Below are positions 1-11,200 of a DNA stretch of 64,000 bases, piece by piece. A program made the position numbers and the translations under genes. The stretch comes from Gordius sp. MW1 (lineage: Eukaryota > Nematomorpha > Gordioida > Gordea > Gordiidae). Numbering within the stretch: the first letter of the stretch is position 1; each line of letters begins with the position of its first letter. Location: the NCBI GenBank assembly GCA_964036665.1, contig OZ038528.1, positions 16,727,245-16,791,244 on the forward strand. Direction: 5' to 3'. Under the pieces are notes generated by a model. The model was given only the letters and a program-made list of their open reading frames with translations. It was not told the DNA's origin and did no database searches.

Positions 1-240
1 AGTAGATATTGGTGGCCTAACATGACAAAAGATGTTAGAGAATAAGTTGGGGCTTGTCATGCATGTCAGACACACATGGCTAGAATTGATAAGGCCACAC
101 CAGTTCTTCATAATGTGGCTCTGATTCCAACCCCTTGGAATTGGAAACATGTTGGAATAGATCTCTGCATGTTGCCTAAAACAGAACAAGGCAACATTTG
201 CAAGTTGGTTGTTATTGATTACTTTTCCATTGAAATAACT
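1..240 (+). mobile_element. Ty3-type integrase fossil (fragment)
   Basis: The translated piece matches the zinc-binding (HHCC) end and the beginning of the catalytic core of a Ty3/gypsy-class integrase: a YWWPNM motif, a CxxCQ pair, then a stretch ending in VVIDYFS. It is broken. The left part lies outside the window, and the match stops where an AT microsatellite begins (about 257-288). No long terminal repeat is visible. Age cannot be measured from one copy. A domesticated integrase-like host gene is a less likely alternative. Confidence 0.7.
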
Positions 241-256
241 ATATATGTTTATGATC

Positions 257-288
<32 letters not shown>
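257..288. repeat. (TA)n microsatellite
   Basis: A run of TA dinucleotides lies immediately after the integrase fossil. It is simple sequence. Confidence 0.9.
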
Positions 289-291
<3 letters not shown>

Positions 292-299
292 TTTAACTA

Positions 300-1594
300 A
301 TAAATTCATCTCCACAGTAGTACTTTTAATTTTATTAATATCATTTAATTTATTACCACAAATTTATTATTTAGTTTAGTAGAAAAGTAAATATAAACAG
401 AGACATGTGACAAAATTAGTACTTTACTTTATCATTAAATTTATTACCACATCATTATTTAGTAGAAATTATATTTTTAGCCACATAAAGTTTATTATAT
501 GGCGCCATTCAAATTGCCATAATTTGAATACACAAATTTACGTAATTTATTATTCACCCACGTAATTACATAATGAAAATACAATACATCAATCTGAATA
601 TATGCAAATATTTATACATTATGCACATTAATCTCGCTAAAAATGGTGTATATATACACGTTAATTTATATAGAATTATGCTCTTGTAATTTTTACTTTG
701 AGTATCAATAAATGTGGTTGACCTTATATTTTACCCTTGTTTTTACCACTATTTGGTAATTAGTGTATCAGTCTTACACTTTCATAATTTTGTATTTTAT
801 TTACAGGGACTAGTGTCGCTACAATTATGATATGAATATAATTAGTTAGAGCCCTAATAATTTATTATTATCTTAATATAATATTAACACAATTCTAAAT
901 TTAATAAGTTATTAACACATTTCTAAGCTTAATAAGTTATTTAGTAGAAATTATATTTTATAGCTACATAAAGTTTATTATGATATTGATATATATATAT
1001 TTAACAGTACATAAAGTTTATTATGATATTAAATATATTAAGTTTTGCCAATTAGAGCCCTAATAATTTAATATTATATTAATATTAACACAATTCTAAA
1101 TTTAATAAAACAAATTTATTTAAAAATTTATTTACAATTGATTATATATTTATTTACAATTTAGTATTATATTTCTCATATAAACGTAATTGACGTGTGT
1201 CAAGATAGGACAGTATATGTGTCAGTTGATCGTGATTGACATGTCCTAGCGCATTTTTACCTAGTTGACTTTTAAACCCTTCCGGCAACGCAGCACAGCA
1301 GTTGAAAAAAAGGTTAATTTGTAGGGGTTGCATTTAGTTTTAAGAAGGCGAGCGGTCATTTGATTTGAAGTGAGAGCTAGACAATGTATCAGCAATATTA
1401 TATTCAATCTAATACAATTAATTTAATTGGCTTATTAGCATACTGGTGATATTCAATTAATTTTGTCAATCCATTTAATCTTATATTCGGGAAGTTTAAA
1501 TACAGAGGTCAGTAATTAGGCAAATTAAATTGTCCTTGCTTATAATTAACTTGGGATTAATTGCTAAAATTTTCTTTTCTTTTACAATTATAAT
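300..1594. other. AT-rich gene-free stretch with short dispersed repeats
   Basis: I see no gene here. A short phrase containing TAGTAGAAATTATATTTT followed by CATAAAGTTTATTAT occurs near 468-497 and again near 950-981, with a shorter copy near 1008-1028. Another phrase, GAGCCCTAATAATTTA, occurs near 848 and 1055. These look like remnants of one AT-rich repeat. Confidence 0.6.
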
Positions 1595-2274
1595 ATGAAG
1601 TCGTGGTGGATCATTTTGAGCTTTGTTTTAGTAAAACAAATTATTTATATTAATTCAGTGGGAGAAGAATATACTAACATAACTATTGCCAACGGTAAAA
1701 ATTAAAGCTGATAATATTCTTTTTATATTGGTTACAAAACTTCACATAATGTCGCTCAACCAATAGTAATGATTGTCGTTTAAGTTATCATTGATAAATG
1801 TTATTCATTTTAGAGCAATTTGGAAGACATCTTATTAAAAGCTGTATTACTATTTATCTAGTTGTGGCTTTAGCGGCTCCCTGTCCTCCACCATGCAGCA
1901 TATTTTGTTCCTTCGGATTTCTTCTGGATTCTAATGGCTGTCCAACTTGTCAATGCCGACCGCCCCCTACTTGTCCTGCTGTGTGTACAATATTTTGTCT
2001 TTTTGGCAATGTTTTGGATAACAGAAATTGTCCAACTTGTCAATGCAAGCCTCGCCCAACTTGTCCTCCCGTATGTGGAATATATTGTAGATTTGGAAAC
2101 GCCGTAAACGCTAGAACCAATTGTCCTATTTGCAGGTGTTTGGAGCCACCCAATTGTCCACCGGTTTGTTCGATATTTTGCCCATTCGGTTACCTTACCG
2201 ACTTTAGAGGATGTCCATTTTGTCAATGTCGACAGCCCCCACCACCTTGCCCTCCCTTTTGTTTCCCGGGATAA
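1595..2274 (+). CDS. Secreted antistasin-repeat protein, two exons
   Basis: The likely role is extracellular serine-protease inhibition, inferred from the antistasin family (leech and hydra inhibitors). Exon 1 (1595-1694) begins MKSWWIILSFVLV, a good signal peptide, and ends before GTAAAA. Exon 2 (1862-2274) joins in phase. A second AG gives an in-frame start at 1874, so two acceptors 12 nt apart are possible. Exon 2 encodes four tandem units of about 26-28 residues with the pattern CPxxC-x-I-x-C-x-FG, then 8-9 residues, then CPxCxC. This is close to the short antistasin domain. A fifth unit begins (CPPFC) and ends at the TAA. Units are linked by proline-rich spacers. An unspliced start at 1798 would also be open, but its N-terminus is a poorer secretion signal. 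There is no obvious reactive-site arginine in each unit, so the target protease is unknown. The antistasin call is fairly sure, the exon 1 link moderately so. Confidence 0.68.
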
Positions 2275-2489
2275 CTAAAGATTAATACATATAACTTATT
2301 ATAATGCAAGGAATTATAAAACACATTTGAAATATTAAATGTATACTTATTATGTTAGATTATCTCTCTTGTCATATAAAATTTTGTCTATATGGCATCG
2401 CGTACATGTATACATCTATTCAGTTATTTACAAAGGTAATATTGGTTCTTAAATATCATATCTAACGTTAATTTTTTATAAAGCTTGAA

Positions 2490-3180
2490 ATAAAATGCTA
2501 TACATGCATGGGAGTACCGAGGTTTTGAATTAGGAGGGGGGGGGGGCAAAACGTTTAAAAGTTCATTTAGGGGGGGGGGGGGGGAAACATAAATTTTTTA
2601 ATTTTTCAATGTTTTTGCATTGAAATTTTTTTTTTTCGTAAATTAGGGAGGGATGTATTTTAAATTATTTTTTCCCTATATTTGTTCGCCAAATTTGAGA
2701 TTAAAAAGTTGATTTACACGGGAGGGTGTAAATTTGAGCATAAAGTTTGAACTCGGTTTAATTACCGCTTAAACAATTTTAAACTTATTTCACTGTTATG
2801 TTCAATGGCGTAGCTAGCCTTTTCAACTTGATAAAAATTTATAATATAGTTGTTTTCTAATTGAATGACATCTTTTTAATATTTACAGTCACAACGACAA
2901 GGTTTAAAAGCGGCATGAAGTCGGTTTTGGCCTAGACTATTTGTTGTTCGCATGCCGTGGTTGTTAGTGATGGTGACTGATGATTGTTGTTTTGGGTGTA
3001 TTATATGCTATCCAATGTATTAGTATAAGGGCGTAGGCAAGATTGCCCAAAGGGGGGGGGGAGGGGGGGTTAAAAATTTGTATATTAATTAATACTATTA
3101 AACAAAAAATTTATTAAGCTTATATATAGACTACCCAATTACAGGGGGGGGGGCGGAGGTAAATTTTGTGTCAAAAATTT
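2490..3180. repeat. Relics of G-tract hairpin elements
   Basis: Four G-tracts stand near 2536-2546, 2571-2583, 3053-3067 and 3145-3155, each embedded in AT-rich sequence. The phrase before the first (GGTTTTGAATTAGG) is shared with the hairpin element at 49355-49458, so this is probably a decayed member of that family. Confidence 0.5.
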
Positions 3181-4980
3181 CGATTAAATAATATAATTAA
3201 AATTATATTAATTCAATATCTACGATGGCTTTTTGGTGAAAATTTATGAATCTTCGAGAATGCAAATTGCGAAGAGCTCCTTTCAATTTTTATGTTTTAA
3301 CTAATTAAGACCACTGTTTAAATTAAACACACGCACGGGCCTTTTAGGCAATTTGCCCACCAGTACCAAAAATTGTCCCGGCCCGAGACCTTTAAAATGA
3401 AATTAGAGCCCGCCCCACTAATTTTTTGCAAAGCACGTTCCCAGACTACACCCTTTCCGAAAAAATTCTTATATAATCTGCGGCTTTTCAAACATATTTT
3501 GTTAATAGCAAAAAAACATTTATTTATATGTTAAGTTAAATATAAAACATGTTAAAAACCAGTCTTTGTTTCTTCCAAAAGCAACGCGCCATACTAGTAG
3601 CACTTGAAGATGCATAAAATAAACCCATTTATGATAATTGCTTTATGGAAGGTAAATTTATTAAACTAAAATACCTACTTACGTTAGTTTTTCACCATCC
3701 CCTTATTAAAAAATAAAAACTCTTGGAATTCGCATATTATCACAAGTTCTCAAAAAATGATTTTGATTTTATTATATTGTCAAAATCATAAAAAACACCA
3801 TTTTTATATATTCAAATACAAAAAAGTTTATTGAAATAATTCTATTGGCCGGAGCCGGCCAAATTTATAGCCAGGCCCGTCCCGAGCTTTTTTATTACTA
3901 TAAGGCTCAATCAAGCCTGATCCGCTATTTTTTAAACAAAAGGCCCATATATGTCCGGCTTTGTCCATGCCAGCTATATTTGCTTTAGTAGATTTAGCTA
4001 CATCATGACCATAAAAAGTAAACTTTAAGAATCAATTTACTAAACCATGATAAATATTAATTGCTGTTGAATTCTAACATCAATTTCCACTTTTGAATTA
4101 GCACGCTTATTTTTAAAAAAAGAGACATTTAAGTATGTTTAATAATGAAGCATGCATGAATGAAATTTGCAAAACGCTTTTTATCATTTACAATGAGTAT
4201 TAAATATTTGTTTTTTATTATTATATTTTTCTCTAGTATAAAACCCGAAATTCCTAAAAACAATGAATCTACTATTAGCATCTTTCACGTCTATTTTAGA
4301 GGTTCAGATAGTTTTTTAGAGAAAGAATTTATAACTTTATTTCTTCTTATTACAAAACAGGCCCGCGGGAAAGAAATTTTTGTATAAATAGTGTTAGAAT
4401 TAATAGATTTTCATATAAAAATTTATCTCAATAATATAAATAATTTATTATTTCTATTTGATCTAGACTCTTATAATTATTGTCGATATCCACATAATTT
4501 AAAAAAAATCATATTTTTCAATGGGGGGTACGCTATTGTGCTAGTAAGATAAATGCCGCGGGTTAACGCATCTTTAGCTGAATCTCAATCAACCGTCAGC
4601 CTCAGCTAAAAGTTCATCGAGGTGAAAATGTTGTTAGCAATTATTTTGCCGAACACGCTGTCTTTCCTAACAAGAAGACATGGAGGTGTTGATGATGTTG
4701 TGTTTGCGTTGAATAGGTGATGTGATTATGATCAAGTTGAGCAGTGGATTTGAGTGTTGTCGGCAGACGGTTGCATTTGTTGATTATAATGGGATGAAGG
4801 GCGTCGAGGTTATCATCGTAATAGCAACAAAGTAGAGTTACATTATTTTAACTAGACGCCGGAAATTAAGGGAGTGTTTAGGGGGAGGCATGAAAAAAGC
4901 GGCTCCTCCAAAAGGCAGTGTCACTAATTTTGGGGAGAAAAATTTATACTTTTTTTAGTTTTCGACAACTCGTCCGTTTT
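3181..4980. other. Gene-free stretch with decayed repeats
   Basis: I see no gene. The stretch 3300-3960 contains scattered GGCCCG/CCGGCC phrases like those in the hAT miniature elements at 6710 and 37742, but I could not define ends. An open frame at 4160-4387 is AT-driven and has no recognisable domain. Confidence 0.4.
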
Positions 4981-5189
4981 AAAACGATACTTAAAATATT
5001 TTCCTAAGCTCTGTATTTTCGATTCAAAGTGATAAATAACAAATCGTAAAAATGCATTTCTTAAACATTATATTCCCGAGCGCAATCATCGCGTTCGTTA
5101 ATTTATATGTTATTGTTTACAAATAATAACACGCCTTGCACTTCATTTTTTAAATTTGCCATTTTTGAATTTTTACAATCCACATAGTA

Positions 5190-6700
5190 TTAAATATTAT
5201 TTTTAAACCTTTTGTAGTTTTCTGATATAATCATAATGGTATGATAGATATATTAAATATTGTCCTAGATTAAAATATTTGAAAAATATTTTTTCTGTGT
5301 TTGCCAACTATCATATATCAGCTTCAGTATTATTATCAAAAGATATATTTTATGAAGTTTTTATCCACATTTATATACAAAATTGTAAAATTTAGTTGTA
5401 AAAGTGGTGGCAAAAAATAAAAAAATCTTTCAAATGTTCACATATTTATCTCATTTAAGAATGTTTTAATCAATAGTTGTATTCACCCAATTTGTATCTT
5501 ATTGTAATAATATATCCTCCATAATATGGATTAAAGGATATATTGAAGTAAAATTTTGTTTTATTAAATTGTACCCATAAAATTTTTTTATTTCTATATT
5601 CCCACGCGAATTTATTAATTTTTTTGTTTTATTAACGTTACATTTTCTTCCTTTATTTTTTTCTACTACGCGAAAAAAGAATAATTATTATTAGCGAGGT
5701 AATATAATAATCTATCTGTGATGGTAATAAAATAAAGATCTATTTATATCATAGAGATATTAACAATCTATTTATATCATAGAGATATTAACAATCATGA
5801 CTCATCAGTCATCCTAACTACGCGTAAAGTAAATCTGATCGTATGTGTGGGGGGGGGTCAATGAATATAATTTGTGGATAACAACCGAGAGAAGTATAAG
5901 GGGTAATAATAAAAAAACGGTAACCAAAATTATGAATAAGAGAAAGGGTGGAACACCACAATTGTTTAAAAATAGTAAAGTGCAGCTGACATTTGTTTAT
6001 TGTGCCTTAGGATTTTCATCATTTTTCTTCCAAAGAAGTTGCTGAGACATAATTTAATTTTTTTTTATAGATTTAATAAATTTAACTATTATTGTCAACA
6101 TTAAATTTAACTGTAGAAATAGATATGAAAATAAAAAATCTTTACTTAACAAATCAATTTGTAACACTAGATTATCACAAACTAAGCTTATGATTTCTAA
6201 GAACATGTTTGTGAGAGAGCTAATAAATTATTTATGGTACCTAATAATTTCAAACATAAATCAACTTTTAGATTAAAAAAACAAATTACATATTGAAAAT
6301 TACAATAAAAATTTTATTTAGTAATTTAATTATTATATATATATATATATAAATAAATATAATAATCATTTTTTTATTAAACTAAAACTAAGAACAGGTG
6401 GTAAAATTTTCTTCACCATCTCCTTTTCGAACAAATTTGTTTGTATATCTAATATAAAATAACTTAATCCTGATAAGTGTGTATACTTGTGCATAATTGA
6501 AAAGAATTTCATGAGCTTATTAGATATTGATGAGCGACCTAAATAAATGGCATAATAAAAATATTTTGTATACTTTCTATTCTTATGACCATAACCCTTT
6601 TGATTTGTGGTGGCATCTTGATATTTTGCAGTTTATTATTCATATCTAAATTATTTATTTGTTATTATTTTAAGCACATACTTTTAGAAATGGGATTGGT
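5190..6700. other. AT-rich gene-free stretch
   Basis: I recognise nothing coding. It contains a direct duplication near 5735-5796 (ATCATAGAGATATTAACAATC twice, about 27 bp apart) and a TA microsatellite at about 6336-6350. Confidence 0.5.
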
Positions 6701-6709
6701 TAAGACTAC

Positions 6710-7179
6710 CAGAGGTCAGATTTGTTAGAATTTTTCTGCCCGAACCCGGCCCGGCCCGATTTTATAATTAATCTGCCCGCCCGAGCCCGCCCGAACCCTT
6801 TTATGTGTCCGCCCGGAAATGCCCGAATTATCCCAGCTGCCCGAACTGCCCGGCCCGAAAGGGTGTGTTTTAAAATTTTTAGCACTAAAATCGTTATATA
6901 TTTTATAAATTTTGTCTTCATTTTTGATTTTTTTTTAAATGAGAACTAGGATAAACAAACATTATGAAATCAATTAAAAAAGTGGCAAAATATAGACAAA
7001 AACAATATAATACATTATTTGAAAAACAAAATTGAGCCCGAATTGCCCGAATCTTGTTATGGTGCCCGCCCGGGCCCGCCCGAAAAGTAAAACTTAAGAC
7101 AGTTGCCCGGCCCGGCCCGGCCCGTGGGCCGGGCCGGGCGGGCCGGGCAGCGGGCCAGGCCGGGCATTTCTGACCTCTG
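6710..7179. mobile_element. Non-autonomous hAT element with GC-rich interior repeats
   Basis: The ends are inverted (CAGAGGTCAGA and TCTGACCTCTG). An identical 8-bp target duplication AAGACTAC flanks it at 6702-6709 and 7180-7187. Eight-base duplications and CAGnG-type ends are hallmarks of the hAT superfamily. The interior has no transposase. Subterminal blocks are rich in GCCCGG/GGGCCG words, facing each other at 6738-6865 and 7035-7165. The GC-rich open frames on both strands come from these words and are not genes. A perfect target duplication suggests a fairly recent insertion. Confidence 0.85.
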
Positions 7180-7395
7180 AAGACTACATCTTCAAAATTT
7201 TCATTAATGTTTTCAATACCTAAAATATTTATAAATTAACCAGGGTTATTATTAAGTACTTCTAAGAGGAGATTGCCTAAAAGGTTACCTAAAATGATAA
7301 TTATATTCTATACAAAGAAACTTTATAAATAACTTGATCCAAAATTTTCATAATTATCAGGGATGCTTGAATTCATGGCTTTTGCTTTAAAACAT

Positions 7396-7640
7396 TTAGA
7401 TAGTCGAAATAAAATAATTGGATTTGTTCTTCCATCTCTTATTACAAAGTTGGATATCAAATAATGGGATATATGAGTATTCCCTCATCTTAATAATGTG
7501 TAGACACGGTAATAAAATTCCTAGTAATCCACTTGAGCATGTAGTTGTTGTGATGTTAAAGAGCTGAACATCTTTCATAAAGTGATCTTCTGAAACTTTT
7601 GTTATAGAATTAATCTCATTTGATTTGCTCCAGCACAAGG
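7396..7640 (-). pseudogene. SWIM-type zinc-finger remnant, transposase-like
   Basis: A minus-strand open frame includes a cysteine-histidine phrase (CSSGLLG, then LPCLHIIK) followed by YIPLFDIQ and RW. That spacing resembles the SWIM finger near the C-terminus of Mutator-like (FAR1/MULE) transposases. It is short and isolated, and lies within the inverted pair at 4985/8195. The assignment is tentative, and a chance frame is possible. Confidence 0.3.
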
Positions 7641-8280
7641 TTGAAGGAATAATTAGTCAATAAATCACAAAAGCAAGATTCAGCACTCTCAGGTAATAAC
7701 ACTTAGGTGCCCTTAGAGTTTACTTGCATCTCTATTTAGTGATCTCTCTCGATGTCCAATAAATTTATACAAAGAATATAATTGAGAAAAAGTTCATTCA
7801 AATGAATATTTTTTGATTATAGTTTTGAGAATTCTATTGTGAAATTTAACTTGATTGTTGGTAAAATTTAAAAAGTTTAAGGTTGACCTCCTACATCAAA
7901 CTTGTATATAACAAGTGAATGAGAACTATTGTTTGATGTTATCTTAAACAACAATCCCACATCCATTTCTTTGAGCTGAGCATTGCCTCAACCAGGATTC
8001 AAAAATAATATTTGATATTATGTTTATTGTAAAAATTCAAAAATAGCAGATTTAAAAAATGATAGTAAGGCGTGTTATTATTTGTAAACAATAACATACA
8101 AATTAACGAACGCTATGATTTCGCTCGGGAAGAAATGTGTTTTTACGATTTGTTATTTTTCACTTTGAATCGAGAATACATAGCCTAGGCCAAATATATT
8201 TCAATTGAATAATTAGCGTAGTGTAAAAATAACAATTTATATACATATAAATTTAATTGAAGAGAAGAGTCATTTTTTAG

Positions 8281-11200
8281 ATGCTTCCCACAGACATACT
8301 TTATAATATAGCTATTGAAAATGCTTCTCAGTATAATGCCCAATTGTTTAAGGAAAGGAAAATGCGGCTACCATACCTTGATTCTCATACTGGTATGAAA
8401 TACAACTGTAATATTTGATTTCTTAATTAGGTGTTGCACAAAATGATTGCTATTTGCATGTAAGCAAATATGATCGTAGGCCTGGTGTTAAAGCTGGACA
8501 GGTTTATTCATATCCCATTAGAAAAGTGAAGAAAAAGACTCAAATAATTTTACAAGATCTTCAGATTCCCAAAAGTAATTTTAAGTTGGGCTATCAATAT
8601 TTTATTCCAAAAAGTAATTTGATAATGTATGTTTTAAGAACTAATCCTTATTCACATTTCTTCATTGTATAACCTGATGATAAGTTTATGCTTTGACTCA
8701 CATTTATCTGAAGAATACCAAAGTAATATTTTTCATATTGTACAAAGTTATTTTTAAGATTAAAACATTAATAGTTGAATTTAAGTACATATAGAAAAGT
8801 ATTTTTCACTTCTTTTTATACTATTTACAATTTAATCAAGATTTTTAAAAAATATAAAAAATTCCCTTACTTTATATGTTTATAGTCAATAATATTGATT
8901 TATACCAAAACTGAAAGGAAAATAGTAACATAAAATTAGTCGTTATACATTTTTATTAATACTATATCAAATAAAGCACTTAATGTTATTCTTGATATTT
9001 TACGAATTTTATTGTTTGAGAGATGAGATCATCTGCCCATATAGCTGTTGTCTATAACTGTGACTTTCAATAGTTGCATTGTAATTAATAATGAATGAGG
9101 ATAGTTTGTTTTTATTATTTGGTGCATTTTTTTGTTTTATGTATTTATTTTTGTCAAATTTCCTGATTTTTAACAAATAATCATTATTTTAATAAATAAT
9201 CTTGGGGTATTAGGTTAATCTCATTAATGTTGTTTGATGAAGGGCATTGGTTGCAGTAAGGCCCAGGGTGAATAATTTTTCCTAGTTTATTTGTTTTTGG
9301 CATATAGAACATAATAAAGTTTTTTTGCTAAAAATAGGAAAATTACATTTAAAAAGTTTAAATTCACTTTTTAACTAAACTTTTAAAGTGTTTATGGTTA
9401 AAACGGAAGTTGTTATTTTTAAGTTCTATAATGGATAACCCCTCTCAATGTAGAAAATTATATGCATATTTTATAGCGAAGCTAGTTTTATACCTTGTGC
9501 TCATGATTTGTGCAATCTAAACTTATTCTCTGTTTAATATTTTTAAATAAAAATGACTTAACTAATACATTTTGTGTTTTCAATTTAGTATTAAAAAAAA
9601 TATTATTTATATTGTTGTTGTGTAGGACCTTTTAGTTTCAATAAACTCAGTCTTAATTTATTATTAATATTTATCCTATCAAACATGGTAACTCAAGGTT
9701 AATATGGAATATGGGCATATTTATAATTATCAAGTTTAAAATATATCTATTTTTAAAATGGTATCTTTTTAAAGGCTAGTAGAAGATTTATAGTAAACTA
9801 ATTAAAGTGGGTAAAATAGAATTTTGTTGTTAATAAAGCCCTTATTATAAAGGATTGATCCAAAAGCTCTAATTTTGTGTTACAAAACATAAAACAAATG
9901 CTTATTGAGCAGGTATGGCAAATGTCAAAACAGAAGAACACGTCAATTCTCATAATAATGAAGGTCCCCACCAACATTCAACTTTGATGAATGACGACTC
10001 AAATCATTCATCTTCAATGTTGACAAGTAGTAATGTGCCTAAGCAGGAATCCCATTTTATGGAAGATGATGGAGGCGAATCTGATAATAGTTATTACGAA
10101 GACACATACAAAAGAAGGCGTCCTAGAAGGGTAAATAATTTTATTCTAATATATATATATATGCATTAACTCTTTCATGATGAATTTTAGTATATATGAG
10201 TTGCTGCACCTGTATTTTTGAACTATGACTTGCATGTACTTTCATGCAAGAACATAATTTCAAATGTCATTCAAAGGTGCATAGAAATTATATTTACTTA
10301 GCGAGTTTAACTTACTCAACTATAACATAATATTTTATTAGTCCAAATTTTAAAAATAGGTTGGATGTAAGGTTTTTAAATTATGACAATTAAAGTTTTA
10401 TAAAATTTTTGCCAAATTAACATAGAAAACTACATTCAAAAACTATATATATATGCAAAAACAAATAAAACTTTAAACGTCCATAAAAACGTTATTTTTA
10501 AAGTTTTGTTTGTACAAAGTTAGAGGGTTCATAAAACCCTATGAGTGGAATTTGTTATATAAATATGCAAGAAATATTTTTCTTATTTTCTACCGATTAA
10601 TTAGTTTTTATTAAGCAATTCAACCCAATGTTTTACACAAAGCTACGCTATTTGTAAATGTCTTTCACAGCAGCAGCAGCACCAGCAGTTTAACAACCCA
10701 AGTAGCAATGTGCTCAAAAGAACAGCGCTCCCGTCTTATGCAAATCACGCGAATACCCCACCACCACAGAACACACTCCTTCCCCCTCCATCTCATCCTG
10801 CACAATCTCCCGCCGTCGGTCCCCATAATTATTCCCCATCTCATTTGCCCCCCTACCACGTTAAAGCTGGGCCACTCGGCGGTGGCCCTCCTCCCAATTT
10901 CCCCAATCATATACCGCTCGGTAATGCTAGTAGTAACACCGCGCAACCACCTCGACACCCAAATCTCAATGGGTCCTCCTCCGTTAAGATGCCCTCTAAT
11001 TTTAACCCACACAACAAACCCCCTCCTCCTTCATTCAACAATTCCTACAACGAATCCTTTAGCGCTAATCATATGGCGTTTAATAGCCCCAGCGGTCCAC
11101 CCGGGCCTTACAACAACCCCGGCGGGCTCGGGAGTCATTATAACGTATCTCCATACCCTCCACCCCCACAAGGTGTCCCAGTCCAGTCTGGTGGTCTCAT

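Larger units (their letters stand above)
4985..8195. repeat. Inverted repeat pair (about 160-180 bp arms)
   Basis: The stretch about 4985-5166 and the reverse complement of about 8041-8195 match at roughly 85-90% by eye. Both contain CGATTCAAAGTG, AACAAATCGTAAAAA, GCGTTCGTTAATTT and GTTTACAAATAATAACACGCC. The arms enclose about 2.9 kb. Long inverted arms suit a Mutator-like element, and a SWIM-like zinc-finger remnant lies inside near 7400-7560. No target duplication could be read, so they could also be two separate solo repeats. Confidence 0.55.

Noticed and set aside
4160-4387. 75-codon open frame with a hydrophobic start
   Set aside because: AT-driven composition, no domain, no splice or expression support.
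5845-6045. 66-codon open frame
   Set aside because: Begins on a G-tract and shows no family resemblance.
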